Below are positions 26,583-36,568 of a stretch of DNA of 64,000 bases, piece after piece; position 1 is the stretch's first letter; every line of letters starts with the position of its first letter. The stretch covers positions 1-64,000 of the forward strand of contig WSYJ01000185.1 in NCBI GenBank assembly GCA_020186115.1, in the 5' to 3' direction. Source of the DNA: Histomonas meleagridis. Its lineage: Eukaryota > Parabasalia > Tritrichomonadida > Dientamoebidae. A model generated the notes under the pieces. It did no database searches and was not told where the DNA came from. It saw nothing but the letters and a program-made list of their open reading frames with translations. The translations under genes were made by a program, and so were the position numbers.

Positions 26583-26707
26583 TTATTTTGTTATTTTGTC
26601 GTTTGGCAGGTAAACGTTTAATTTACACGATAACAACACTCTAACGGTCTCAAGAAAATGTCAAATTTGAATGGGTAAAGCATTGAAAAAAGTGATCACT
26701 TTTAAAA
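26583..26707. promoter_or_regulatory. Bidirectional promoter with palindromic initiator AGTGATCACT
   Basis: The palindrome at 26691-26700 gives TCACTTTT on both strands. On the plus strand the predicted +1 A is 26698, ten bases before the Sac1 ATG. On the minus strand the same motif is about 110 bases upstream of the BEACH ATG and is followed by a 21-codon upstream ORF (26683 down to about 26618). The motif fits the known trichomonad initiator (TCA+1 Py T/A); use in both directions is inference. Confidence 0.55.
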
Positions 26708-28285
26708 ATGGAGTATTCCCTTTCCTATGATTCCAACACAGTTTTGATCAGTGCAAATGGAAAACCAATCGCTGGTATTGATAGGAAAACATTAAAACAA
26801 ATACAAAATCCCAAAGCTTTAGAAAATTGTGAACATTTCGATTTTCTATTTCTTCTTGGTGCTTATGAAATTGAAGATAAAACTTTCATTGCTGCAGCAA
26901 CACAGTTACAATCTGTTTCTGAAGTATGGAACATCAATAAGATAACTCAATTTAAGATTTTACAACTTAATGAAGGAAACACAGATGAAAGACTTAAATC
27001 ACTTCTTAATGAAGGTCTTTTACTTTGTCCATTATATTATAGTGATACAAATGATTTATCTTTATCTCTTCAATTACAAATAAATGGATCACCATCAAGG
27101 AAAAGGTTCACATGGAATCATAAGCCACTTCAAATCCTTCAAAAACTTATCGATAATGTTTATCCTTTCTCAAAACCAATAATTTCTGGTTTTGTATCAA
27201 CTTTCAAGACAAAGGATTTCACTCTTCTTCTTGTTTCCCGTCGTTCACCCATCCGAGCCGGTACACGTTTCTGGATGCGAGGATGTGACGAAGAAGGAAA
27301 TACATCAAATTATGTTGAAACCGAACAAGTTATATCTCTTGGTAGCAAACTTTTCAGCTATGTTCAAATCCGTGGATCTATACCTGTTTTATGGTCACAA
27401 AATCCAGATCTTAAATCACGTTTACCAAGTATTTATCTTGATACTCCAAACGCATGTGAAATTGCACTCAAGAAACACTTCCAAACTCTCCACGAAGAGT
27501 ATGGAACAGTTCTTGCAGCTTCACTCACAAATGACAAAGGATATGAGAAACCGTTAACCGACATGTATAATACACTTGGACCGAAATGTACAAATGTCTC
27601 ATATTATTACTTTGACTTTCATCGTGAGTGTTCCAAGATGCGATTCCATAACATTAATAAGCTTATTGAACAGATGAGCACTGAATTAGATTCATTAGGA
27701 TTTACATATGTTGAAGAAGGAATTCTAAAACAATCACAAACAGGTATCGTACGTACTAACTGTGTTGATTGTCTTGATCGTACTGGTGTTCTTCAAAATG
27801 AAGTTGCGCTTCGATCATTAATTAAGCAACTCGATAGTGTCGGACTTAAGTTTGAATGTGATTTCGAATTTCGTGGTATTTGGGCTGATAATGCTGATGA
27901 AATTAGTCTTCAGTACAGTGGTACGAAAGCTCTTAAAACTGATTTCACACGAACAGGTAAAAGAACTATCAAAGGCGCATTAAGTGATGGAGTTAACTCT
28001 GTACAACGATTTTACATTAATAATTGTTGTGATGGAACACGACAAGATGAATATGACGTTGTGACACAGGACGTAAAATGTAATAAGTACGTGAAAGGAA
28101 ATGGCTTCTTAATGATATTGGCTATGTTGTTCTACATGCTGATGATGTACGTGATAACTTGGATAAAAGAGGGCAGGAAACAGGCAAAGGAAAAGACAAG
28201 GAGAATTGGAACTGAAGCTGTAAATCACCCAAGCTTCAGAAAGATAAAGGACTATTACGAAGTGAAAAGAGAAGAAGAGAAATAA
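26708..28285 (+). CDS. Sac1-family phosphoinositide phosphatase
   Basis: A protein of 525 residues with a Sac domain and the catalytic CX5R motif as NCVDCLDRTG at about residue 350. A hydrophobic helix near the C-terminus (about 464-487) matches the membrane anchor of ER/Golgi Sac1, whose main substrate is PI4P. Human and yeast Sac1 are about 590-620 residues with two helices; here only one clear helix is followed by a short, strongly basic tail (KEGRKQAKEKTRR). The start is supported by an initiator motif ten bases upstream. It probably controls phosphoinositide pools on secretory membranes. Confidence 0.92.
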   Translation: MEYSLSYDSNTVLISANGKPIAGIDRKTLKQIQNPKALENCEHFDFLFLLGAYEIEDKTFIAAATQLQSVSEVWNINKITQFKILQLNEGNTDERLKSLLNEGLLLCPLYYSDTNDLSLSLQLQINGSPSRKRFTWNHKPLQILQKLIDNVYPFSKPIISGFVSTFKTKDFTLLLVSRRSPIRAGTRFWMRGCDEEGNTSNYVETEQVISLGSKLFSYVQIRGSIPVLWSQNPDLKSRLPSIYLDTPNACEIALKKHFQTLHEEYGTVLAASLTNDKGYEKPLTDMYNTLGPKCTNVSYYYFDFHRECSKMRFHNINKLIEQMSTELDSLGFTYVEEGILKQSQTGIVRTNCVDCLDRTGVLQNEVALRSLIKQLDSVGLKFECDFEFRGIWADNADEISLQYSGTKALKTDFTRTGKRTIKGALSDGVNSVQRFYINNCCDGTRQDEYDVVTQDVKCNKYVKGNGFLMILAMLFYMLMMYVITWIKEGRKQAKEKTRRIGTEAVNHPSFRKIKDYYEVKREEEK

Positions 28286-28749
28286 ATAAATAATTTGACA
28301 CAAATTTTCTGATATGGATTAAATGAAATTAAACATTGTTAGTGCGCGAGTATGGAGTGGATAAGTAAAATAATGTTTTGACTTTTAGAAATTAAATTTT
28401 TTTGTTTCATTAACTTCGGTCACACATATGTATTGAACCTAAAAAAAATGAGAGATATTTAAAACAATCAACAAGGCTAAAATATCCCGTTCTGACACAA
28501 TAAAGTACAAATAATCACCAAATTCTCAGAGAAAAATAAAAACACCAACAAAAATTGCATTACTATTTGAATTTAATTATTTTTATTTATTTGGAGCTCG
28601 AATTATTCAGCTCACCTTCCCACAAATTTGTAAAAAGATTACTAAGCCTAATCTCACTGTGTTAATTTATATCAATCTCTTCTTATAAAGTTGTTTACTT
28701 CATAAAATTAATGCTAAGTATAAAAGTTTTTTAACTACTAAAATATAAT
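28286..28749. other. Intergenic region between converging genes
   Basis: About 460 bases between the Sac1 stop and the stop of a minus-strand membrane gene, so it holds 3' ends only. It is AT-rich with poly-A and poly-T tracts. No gene is seen. Confidence 0.5.
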
Positions 28750-29413
28750 TTAAGATGAGTCAGATCCATCCACTGCAATTTTTGCAACGCATACAGTAAA
28801 AATAATTGCTGCGATAATTCCAACAACAAGTGAAACAATATAAACGCCAAGAACAATTGTTCGATAATTCCGACGTACTTCCCAGTCATCAGTAATCCAT
28901 TGTTCAAAATTATCGTCAAATGTTGAAATGTTCAATCCAGTTAAAGCATAAAATGAATTAAAATTGGCTTCATTTTGTTCGTATTCTTGAAGAAACTTTT
29001 GGCTAATGCTAAAAAGCCATTGTTGCTTATGTTCCTCTGATGTTCTGTCATAAGCAAGACATATCATGATGAGAAGGATAAGCCCGCAAATAGGACGGAG
29101 ATATTTGCTATTTCCCTTTTGGCAACATGCTAAAATTTCAGGAAGAGTGTCTTCGCCCATCCAAATTACCGCAACTGTTGTAAAGTTAAAAATCAAATCG
29201 AAAGCATACAATATAAGGCATATAATAGTGAAAGCAAAAGCAACCTGTCCATACTTACGTTCTTCTGACCCAGTGAGATTTATGTATCCGTCATAACTAT
29301 CTTTCATTATCATTGTGTCTGCCATAATTTCATAAGCGACATAGACAATTGAAAATGTAAGACCTATAAGTATAAGGATTAATAGATCGCATGCAATTTT
29401 CTTGGCTGCCCAT
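28750..29413 (-). CDS. Four-helix membrane protein, paralog of the gene at 33510
   Basis: About 220 residues with four hydrophobic helices, a short first outer loop (TMIMKDSYDGYINLTGSEER) and a large loop between helices 3 and 4, the topology of tetraspanins. The tetraspanin CCG signature is absent, so membership is not claimed. It shares long blocks with the 33510 gene: YDGYI, GSEERK, YDRTSE, YEQWITDDWE-like and VLGVYIV. The expected start (29411-29413) is an ATG followed by GG that is one base out of frame with the protein. Removing one G gives M-A-A-K-K-I, matching the M-A-S-L-L start of the paralog. Function is unknown. Confidence 0.75.
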
Positions 29414-29493
29414 GATGATAATTTAAAATTAATTGTTTCGACTTTTTCAATTGATGTAAAATCAATTTTTTGGGTGGTAGTGAATAATTGCAA

Positions 29494-29920
29494 CGTTCTT
29501 TCAAATATTTGTTTGAACGTTCAAGATTTTTGAATACAAACATTTATGAAAAATTTGATCATAAAAAAAGCCTTTTGAATCGATTCACAGCTGTTGAGAA
29601 CGATAAAAACCATCGTTGTACAGAATTTTGAGATGAATTTATTGTTTGTTGACACTTTATATCGTTTTACTCTGGCCAAAGAAGGTCGATGTATTTTTTC
29701 TGTACGGCCATGCAACCATTCAAACCATTCAAATACAGAGATTTGCTGATCTTTTTTCACAAAGGCATCGACAAAAACAATTAAATTTTTTTGATGATTT
29801 CAACTTAATGAATACCTTAAAAATAAGGTTTCTCGTAATTTAAAACATCTTATTGGTTTACCTAAACAGTTTAGAAAGTTTAAAGATCTAATATAAAAAT
29901 ATTTTCATTTCTAATATTAC
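29494..29920. other. Intergenic region, weak ORFs only
   Basis: It contains a 79-codon minus frame (29521-29760) with no ATG start and no features. The upstream sequence of the four-helix gene should lie at its left end. Nothing else is recognised. Confidence 0.4.
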
Positions 29921-30388
29921 TTAGTATTTAATACGTTTGTGATTATTGATGTTTCTTCCTTTCTTTGGGTTTTTTGTTCGATCTGTAAATTGCATAATCG
30001 ATTCTTCAAGTGTTTGATGATTATCTGACCAAGGTTGTAATAAATATTGTGGTGTCATTAAAAATTGGTCTATAGTTACATGCGCTTCTTGTTCTGGTTT
30101 GCGATCATATTTTACAGAATTAAAAAGATTATTTTCAAAATAAATTTCTAAACAACTCAAACGTGGAGAATTAATCTTTTTGTTTGTAGCTGCACTTTGC
30201 GTTGTCAAGTTCTTTTCAAAATCTTTCATTTGATTTTTTGACGATTTTGTTTTTTTTTCATTTGTTTTTAAAACACCCATTGAGCGAGCAATAAGATTAT
30301 ACCACTGACTAACGTTTACCACTTTTGATTCCTCCCATAAGTTAGGAACTGATTTTGCACTCCAAGGTCCGAATGTTTCTTCGCTCAT
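29921..30388 (-). CDS. Hypothetical protein, polar and basic
   Basis: A protein of 155 residues with an ATG start (MSEETFGPWSAKSVPNLW). It is Lys/Asn/Gln-rich with a conserved-looking aromatic start and a central segment SCLEIYFENNLFNSV. No membrane helix or known motif is seen. The C-terminus is strongly basic (KNPKKGRNINNHKRIKY). The gene lies between the four-helix gene and the HEAT gene, all on the minus strand. Codon composition is similar to neighbouring genes, which supports a real gene, but no function can be proposed. Confidence 0.6.
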   Translation of the reverse strand: MSEETFGPWSAKSVPNLWEESKVVNVSQWYNLIARSMGVLKTNEKKTKSSKNQMKDFEKNLTTQSAATNKKINSPRLSCLEIYFENNLFNSVKYDRKPEQEAHVTIDQFLMTPQYLLQPWSDNHQTLEESIMQFTDRTKNPKKGRNINNHKRIKY

Positions 30389-30527
30389 TATTCATATGGA
30401 ACGAAATTAACCGCTCAATTTCACAGCGTTTGTTTCGAATGCAGCGGTTTCTTCTCCACTTTTTGAATGCAATTCTATTAAGGCCGATCAAAAAAGTGTT
30501 ATTCCATTTATAATAAAAAACAAATTA

Positions 30528-32783
30528 TTAAATTGATTGTGTTTTAGCAAATGTTTCACTTGCATGTGTAGTTGAAAATGGTGTTGGCTCTGGGATCTTA
30601 AGTTTGCCCTTGAACTTCGGGTTCAATCTTAATTCATTTAGAGCGAACAAAAGAGGTCTTTTAGACTCGAAGTCGATTTGTTCATCTGCGTATACATCCA
30701 CTAACACCTGCATAACCTTTTCGAACTCTTCATCTGTTAATTCAGTTGCTTTTGTTAATATGAATGCTAACTTGTTGACGATCTCTTCTTTTTGTCCACT
30801 TAATATATATTTAATTATTTCTTCATTACTTTCATCGTTTTCATTTAATGTTGACATTACTTCTTCAATAGATTCGACGCCTAAGTCTTCGCAAAAACGT
30901 TCAATTAATACTTTGAGCATTGAAGCTGGCGCATTTGCATTACCATTACATGTGTCAATGATTTCATCAAGTTCATCAGGTCCAATACAATCAATGTCGA
31001 GTTGTTTGAAGTTTTCAATAAGTTCTTCATCAAATTCTTTAGTATCTGATGCTAAAAGAATTAAAAGTTGTTGTGCTGTAGTAGAAACATTTGGTGACAT
31101 AGAAGTAATTGCATGAAATGCTAATATTGGTGAGAGTAAATATATCTTATTAATGATTAAATCTCGGAATAGTTCAACAGATGACTTAACAAGACGAATC
31201 GCTGCTGACAATGATTCATCACCATCACTTGTTAAAATTGAACGAACTATCTCAGGAATCTTTGAAACGGTTTCTGGAGTGACCGTTAAACGATACAGAT
31301 CAAGAGCCGCTGCGATAACGTTCTCGTTCTCATCTTTGATCATCTCTTCAATAAGTTCCATAACGTTCTCGTTGAACTTAACGTTCGCGTTGTTCTTTTT
31401 GACGGTTTGAAGTGCTTTGCAAACTGATTCACGAACTTCAGAATCAACAGACTTAGCATATTTAGCTAAAATTTCAATCAACTCATCAACTCTGTTCTGG
31501 ATGAGGTCATCAGCTGGGATTGTTCTCCTAGATAAATCTCGAATTGGGAATGATGCATGGAAAATATCCTTAAATGCAGAAAGATAAAGGTCTTCGATGT
31601 CAAACTTATTCATTCCTTTGAGCTCAGCTAAGCAGATAACACCTGCATCAATCAATGCGGCAACAGGACTATCAAGTAAATATTGAACACTTGGATGAAC
31701 ATAACGCTCATAAAGAGCCGGATCATGTTTGTACAATAGCTTTACAAGCGTTCTTCCGGCCCATCCGTTTGCGTTTCCTTTTTGAGTGATTGGTGCAGAA
31801 TCACATGAAATAGGATCTTTCAATAACAAAACAAGTTTCTTGGCAAGCTCTTCTACGTATTCAGCGTCAAGGGGCTTTGTTAGAGATGCAATACAACCGG
31901 AAACAGCTGATAAATGACCTTCGACAGATATCCATTTTTGATCAGATTTCGGTAAAAGTGAATCAATAAATTGTTCTCTGTTTTCTTCTATTGAAACAAA
32001 GATACTGGAAATAACGTTGGCAGCTGATCTACGGACATTTGAATAATGATGTGAAAGACGTGAAATGGCACATTTCAAAATATCATCTTTGAAGTTGGCA
32101 ATGATGTATTTATAGGACTCATCAAATTGTTTCTTATATTTGATGCGTACGTAATCAATTTGAGATGTGCAGAACAACAAAAGAGCGCGTGTAGAATACC
32201 AATAAACATAACCATTTTCGCTTTGGTTAGTAATAGCATTAAAGTTACTGTCATCAATGATGCTTTGAAGGATTAATTTAAGGGATTCATTTGAAACAAA
32301 ACGAAAAGCTGTTGCAAGACGACCAAGAGCCATCTGTTGTCCTTCGAGTGGGAATTGGCTAATGCTTGGGTGGAAGATAGCCTTATTTAGCTTGAATTCA
32401 TCATCAAGAATTGACGGACCAATTTCGATAGCAAGATTACCTATGCACTGAGCTGCCATTTCTCTAACCTCTCTTTTTGGATCACTTAAAAGAACTCCTA
32501 AATGTTCTGTGAAATCAGTATGTTTCAAAAGTGCTTGTTTTTTCTCTTCCAAATTTAATGTGGAATTTTCGAAGATGTATTTAGCACATGACAATGTATC
32601 TTGTTGAATATGCCATTGAGAAAAATTGATTAATTTTGTGAATAATGAGAATAATTCGTCGATTATTTCAGTCGTTGGATAACCAGCACGAAGAGGGTCT
32701 GTTAGTACATCAAGTTCTTCAATAATTACATCTCTATTTGGAGTTTGTTTCTCTAGTTCAGTAAGGATTGGCTTAAAATCCAT
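30528..32783 (-). CDS. HEAT/ARM-repeat protein, unknown specific role
   Basis: A protein of 751 residues built of repeated helix pairs, for example DPKREVREMAAQCIGNLA and YSNVRRSAANVISSIF, typical of HEAT/ARM solenoids that scaffold protein complexes. A short acidic region (LIERFCEDLGVESIEEVM) and a Thr/Ser-rich tail complete it. The ATG start is clear (MDFKPILTELEKQ). I cannot assign it to importins, adaptins or cofactor families from motifs alone. Confidence 0.75.
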   Translation of the reverse strand: MDFKPILTELEKQTPNRDVIIEELDVLTDPLRAGYPTTEIIDELFSLFTKLINFSQWHIQQDTLSCAKYIFENSTLNLEEKKQALLKHTDFTEHLGVLLSDPKREVREMAAQCIGNLAIEIGPSILDDEFKLNKAIFHPSISQFPLEGQQMALGRLATAFRFVSNESLKLILQSIIDDSNFNAITNQSENGYVYWYSTRALLLFCTSQIDYVRIKYKKQFDESYKYIIANFKDDILKCAISRLSHHYSNVRRSAANVISSIFVSIEENREQFIDSLLPKSDQKWISVEGHLSAVSGCIASLTKPLDAEYVEELAKKLVLLLKDPISCDSAPITQKGNANGWAGRTLVKLLYKHDPALYERYVHPSVQYLLDSPVAALIDAGVICLAELKGMNKFDIEDLYLSAFKDIFHASFPIRDLSRRTIPADDLIQNRVDELIEILAKYAKSVDSEVRESVCKALQTVKKNNANVKFNENVMELIEEMIKDENENVIAAALDLYRLTVTPETVSKIPEIVRSILTSDGDESLSAAIRLVKSSVELFRDLIINKIYLLSPILAFHAITSMSPNVSTTAQQLLILLASDTKEFDEELIENFKQLDIDCIGPDELDEIIDTCNGNANAPASMLKVLIERFCEDLGVESIEEVMSTLNENDESNEEIIKYILSGQKEEIVNKLAFILTKATELTDEEFEKVMQVLVDVYADEQIDFESKRPLLFALNELRLNPKFKGKLKIPEPTPFSTTHASETFAKTQSI

Positions 32784-33160
32784 AATGGTCCTGAAATGTG
32801 ATGTGAATTGGCACCAAAAATTGTAATTCCAATTTGCAAAAAGTCGACTTTGCTCGAATCACATTGCTTTATGATAGCTAAATAAAAAGCACGGGCTGTT
32901 GTAAATATAACTAATATATATCATTAATGAATAAATGTTTTCTTTTATATTAATTAACTCATTCTCAGCATACAATATTCATGAAAAAGTTTTTTTGGAA
33001 CAAAAGTTACGCAAACAATTTCAGGTATAAATAAGATATAAGTAAATTTGTTTTTGAGCATATTGTGGAATTTCATGTCTAAGAGATCCCTTTGAGAATG
33101 AATGATTGAGAACGATTTTTATTTTATCTTTCTTGTATTAGACGTTATAAGAGTTTATTT
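32784..33160. other. Intergenic region upstream of the HEAT gene
   Basis: About 380 AT-rich bases containing the HEAT gene promoter region and the 3' end of a possible small minus-strand gene. No further feature is seen. Confidence 0.4.
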
Positions 33161-33481
33161 TTACCAACAGCGCACATATTTCATGGAATCAAAAAAACGC
33201 GAAACACAATTATGCTTTCGTTTTTGGCGCTCTCCAATATTGTGAGCATTCAATTTTTTATACAACGCAAAAGTTTGTGTCAAATTTGATTGGGATTTTT
33301 TATTAACCGCTTTTTTGTGATGTGCGAGGTCTGGTGGTTTGGTTCGATAATGGTAGTCTACAACCATCAAACAAGAACCTGAATTCAAAAGTAACCCACC
33401 AAACCACCATACAAATTTCAGAGCCATTAATGGGTTAGTTCTCAATCTATCGAAAAAGTTGAGCCGTTGGGCTTCATTCAT
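33161..33481 (-). CDS. Possible small basic protein with one hydrophobic segment
   Basis: A protein of 106 residues with an ATG start. A hydrophobic stretch (LMALKFVWWFGGLLL) is followed by a Lys/His-rich region. The composition is less AT-rich than intergenic DNA, which favours coding. It is divergent from the four-helix gene at 33510 with only 28 bases between the start codons, so it would share its promoter. No family is recognised. It may be a chance ORF. Confidence 0.35.
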   Translation of the reverse strand: MNEAQRLNFFDRLRTNPLMALKFVWWFGGLLLNSGSCLMVVDYHYRTKPPDLAHHKKAVNKKSQSNLTQTFALYKKLNAHNIGERQKRKHNCVSRFFDSMKYVRCW

Positions 33482-33509
33482 TGAAACTCTTCATTTCATT
33501 TTTTAAAAC

Positions 33510-34199
33510 ATGGCATCGCTTCTTAAAAGAATATGTTGTTTCGTAATTGGCCTTATGATTATTGGTATTGTTTTATCAATTGTCTATGTCGTATTTGAAC
33601 TAATGGCAGATGCTCAGATTATGGGAAGTAGTTACGATGGATACATTGAAATCACTGGATCAGAAGAGCGTAAGTTCGGTACTGTTGCATTTGCTTTCGT
33701 AATTATTTGCCTTGTCTTATACATTGTTGATTTGATTTATAACTTTTATGGTATTAAAATTTTAATGGATGGAGGAGGTGACCTCCCTGGATGCCTTAAA
33801 GCTTTTGCATGCTGTCAAAAAATGAATACAAAGTTCCTTCGTCCAGCTTGTTGTCTTGTTCTTTTGATCATGATTGGTATTACATATGACAGAACATCAG
33901 AAAACCACAAGAACCAATGGATAGAGAACACTGCTGCAAAGTGGGCAAATGCCACTGAATCAGATGAGGAAGCTTTCATATCGTTCATTCAATTAACTAA
34001 TTTGGGTATCGAAGAGTTTGGAAACGGATATGAACAATGGATTACAGATGATTGGGAAACCCGCAGAACTTATAGAACAGCTGTCCTTGGTGTTTATATC
34101 GTACAGATTGTTGTTGCAATAGTTGCTACATGTATTTTATCCTGTTGTGCAGTTAAATATGCCCTTGATGCAGCTAAAGCTGATTCATCATCATCATAA
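33510..34199 (+). CDS. Four-helix membrane protein, paralog of the gene at 28750
   Basis: A protein of 229 residues with four hydrophobic helices (about 9-31, 60-84, 110-128 and 188-213). The first loop contains YDGYIEITGSEERK, an intracellular Cys-rich loop reads LKAFACCQKM, and a long loop between helices 3 and 4 ends YEQWITDDWETRRTYR. The topology is tetraspanin-like but without the CCG motif. The initiator TCATTTT at 33496-33502 places the start site about 12 bases before the ATG. It is a close paralog of the minus-strand gene about 4 kb to the left. The tail is short and Ser-rich. Confidence 0.8.
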   Translation: MASLLKRICCFVIGLMIIGIVLSIVYVVFELMADAQIMGSSYDGYIEITGSEERKFGTVAFAFVIICLVLYIVDLIYNFYGIKILMDGGGDLPGCLKAFACCQKMNTKFLRPACCLVLLIMIGITYDRTSENHKNQWIENTAAKWANATESDEEAFISFIQLTNLGIEEFGNGYEQWITDDWETRRTYRTAVLGVYIVQIVVAIVATCILSCCAVKYALDAAKADSSSS

Positions 34200-34334
34200 A
34201 ATACTTTATGATTTTAATTTTTTTTTCAATTAAAAATTTTTCTTGTAATTTTTTAATATCAGCAATATTAAAAAAAAAACATTGTTATACGCTAAAGCAG
34301 AAAATTTTGTAGATGAACAAAAGAAGGATAATTA

Positions 34335-34823
34335 TTATCCCCAGTAAAAAACTCTATTTTTGGTTTTAACAAAAAATCCTTTGTCTCTTGGAAGTTTATG
34401 TCTAGTTTTCAAATTCAAAGTATGGGTTTGTTGAGCGGAATCTGATGATTGAAAATTTATTTGTTTTCTTTCTTCAATTATTGATTCTATTATATGATTA
34501 TCTTTGACTTTTGATGGTTCTGCACATTTTTGTTGATATGTTTTGGGAACATATCTTTGTGGATGCTCAATTTTTTCTAATTTTTTTGTATATCTACTAT
34601 ATGCATCTGATCTTCTTCTCAGCCCTATTTCTAATGCTCTTTTTGATGTGGTGTATGAATCTCTTTCTTGCATTAACTTACTTTTAGATGAATTCTCATT
34701 TGTTGAATTTATTATGTTTGCAATGTCACTATACCTACCAGGGGTTTTAAGAAAAGAAGATACGTTTGGGCTCCAACCTCTTTGAACGGATAGATTTCTC
34801 CGTGAATTGAGTGATTTGGACAT
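34335..34823 (-). CDS. Basic, low-complexity hypothetical protein
   Basis: A protein of about 162 residues starting MSKSLNSRRNLSVQRGW. I chose this ATG over the longer upstream frame because an initiator motif TCACTTTT (minus strand, +1 near 34846) lies 23 bases before it. The protein is rich in Lys, Arg and Ser, with a predicted helical centre (TSKRALEIGLRRRSDAYSRY) and a C-terminus TKNRVFYWG. No domain is recognised. It could be a cytoskeletal or basal-body component, but that is only a guess from its composition. Confidence 0.6.
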   Translation of the reverse strand: MSKSLNSRRNLSVQRGWSPNVSSFLKTPGRYSDIANIINSTNENSSKSKLMQERDSYTTSKRALEIGLRRRSDAYSRYTKKLEKIEHPQRYVPKTYQQKCAEPSKVKDNHIIESIIEERKQINFQSSDSAQQTHTLNLKTRHKLPRDKGFFVKTKNRVFYWG

Positions 34824-35173
34824 TTGAAACCTTAATTTTAAAAAGTGACAACAGAATAGAAATAAACGGTCGCAATGACAAGCCTCAATTAGAAACACTT
34901 CTTTGTTTCTAATAAAAAAAATCGATTATACGGGTTTTCTATACTGCACACGTAGTTGTTTATTAAAAGCCAAATTTCAAAATTAGTAAAAATGAACATG
35001 TAAATTTTGCATTAGTGTAAATTAAATATCGTTTTCAGACTATTACAAAGTTGACATGAGTAAACACCTGTACTTTTTCTAATTTAATATTATCATAGAT
35101 TTAAAGAAAATAAAATCTGAATTTCAGGGTGAAACCTCTTTTATATATACGTTTAAAATTTCACCAATCACAA
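34824..35173. promoter_or_regulatory. Divergent promoter region
   Basis: About 350 bases between two divergent genes. The minus-strand side carries TCACTTTT at about 34842-34848. The plus-strand side has TCACCAATCACA just before the 35174 ATG, a weaker match to the initiator. Confidence 0.4.
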
Positions 35174-36184
35174 ATGACGAAAAGAATTGCTAAAGAAATA
35201 AGCGAAATCAAAATTTTATTGAAGCAGTTCAAAGATCTCATTAATTCATCTGCAATTGAACTACCACAATCGCAATATCAAAAGAAAATTATGGATTTTC
35301 AACCAACCAAAATATGCAAACAAATTCACACTAAATTGCATAGCGGTTCTCCTTTGTTTTTTTCCAAAAAGCCATGTTTCAAATTGAATAAAAATTGTCA
35401 CAAACCAAAACATAAGAACATTTTACGTCAAAAAGAACAACAAAAATTCAAGCCATATGTTTTCCTTCCAACATTTGACTCTTTTTCGCCAACCTTAAAT
35501 CAGTGCTATAATAAGCATTATGAATCTACATCGTCTGATTCCGAACTATATTATAACAAACATTATATCTCTTCCAGTGACACTAATTCCAGTGATTCCG
35601 TTGATGCATATATTCATAAAATCCAACATAAAGCAAAACAACGAAATTTAATTTCCACTTCATCAGTTTCAAGTGACAATTCTGATTTTAATTCTGAACC
35701 GCATACAATTACTATCAATCTCAAAGAAGATTCACCACGTTATACATCATCTTCATCTTCATCATTTGATGAACTTATAACTAATTTTGTTCCACCAATT
35801 GCAGACAATATTTCAGAAAATGAATTCTTTGTTTCTGAAAACGATGTTCAAACGAATGAATTAGACAACACAGAAGTTCATATTATTTCACCTGTTTCGT
35901 TCCAACGCAAAAATCAAGAGCTCTTTTCTCAAATGGAAGAAGAAGAAAGTAATGTAAGTGATTTAAGTGACAAAGAAGATACCGAAAATGCTGAAGAAAT
36001 CGTCGTTGAGTATGATTCTTCATATGACGAAGAAGAGGAAAAAATGTTTGAGTTTCATTATTCGAATAATGATGCTGATCTGAAAAAGAATGTTATTGAC
36101 TTTACAAGTTTAATAATGGACGACAATGAGCCGAATTTGGACAATGAGGAAAGTGGTTCGTCCGATTCAATTAGTTTTTTTTAA
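35174..36184 (+). CDS. Ser/Asp/Glu-rich hypothetical protein
   Basis: A protein of about 336 residues. I start at MTKRIAKEIS because the longer frame (from 35129) opens with GTG. A short N-terminal helix (ISEIKILLKQFKDLI) is followed by a basic region and then repeated Ser/Asp clusters such as SSSDTNSSDSVD and SSVSSDNSD, likely casein-kinase targets. The C-terminal third is strongly acidic (YDSSYDEEEEKMFEFHY) and ends SSDSISFF. It is mostly disordered and no domain is recognised. Confidence 0.6.
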   Translation: MTKRIAKEISEIKILLKQFKDLINSSAIELPQSQYQKKIMDFQPTKICKQIHTKLHSGSPLFFSKKPCFKLNKNCHKPKHKNILRQKEQQKFKPYVFLPTFDSFSPTLNQCYNKHYESTSSDSELYYNKHYISSSDTNSSDSVDAYIHKIQHKAKQRNLISTSSVSSDNSDFNSEPHTITINLKEDSPRYTSSSSSSFDELITNFVPPIADNISENEFFVSENDVQTNELDNTEVHIISPVSFQRKNQELFSQMEEEESNVSDLSDKEDTENAEEIVVEYDSSYDEEEEKMFEFHYSNNDADLKKNVIDFTSLIMDDNEPNLDNEESGSSDSISFF

Positions 36185-36568
36185 GAGAATGATAAAGAAA
36201 TTATAGAAAAATGTAAATAAAAATTAATTGAAAGCGATTTATTTGGTAATATTTGTTTGATGAAATCTTCTGATCAATTGATAATATTAAAGTGTTTCGA
36301 GTCATGTTATACAAAAAAATATAAATTACTGTTGAATGAATTGATAAAATCTGATTTAAAATTTCATTTTGTAACTTAAATTAAAAAATTATAATAATGA
36401 TTACTCTCATTTATTGATTTTATATAAATATAAACGGAGAGATAACCAATATATTTCAAAAGACCAAAAGAACAATATTTTAATAAAAAAAAATTATAAA
36501 TGAAAATAACAAAAAGACAAATTAAGAAAAAACAGAAACAAACAGAATGAAACACCATACAAACAAGT
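36185..36568. other. Intergenic region between converging genes
   Basis: About 380 very AT-rich bases holding the 3' ends of the Ser-rich gene and the kinase gene. No gene is seen. Confidence 0.45.

Noticed and set aside
29521-29760. Seventy-nine-codon minus-strand ORF
   Set aside because: It has no ATG start, no domain and no initiator motif.
28750-34199. Calling the four-helix proteins tetraspanins
   Set aside because: Topology fits, but the CCG motif and paired cysteines of the large loop are missing.
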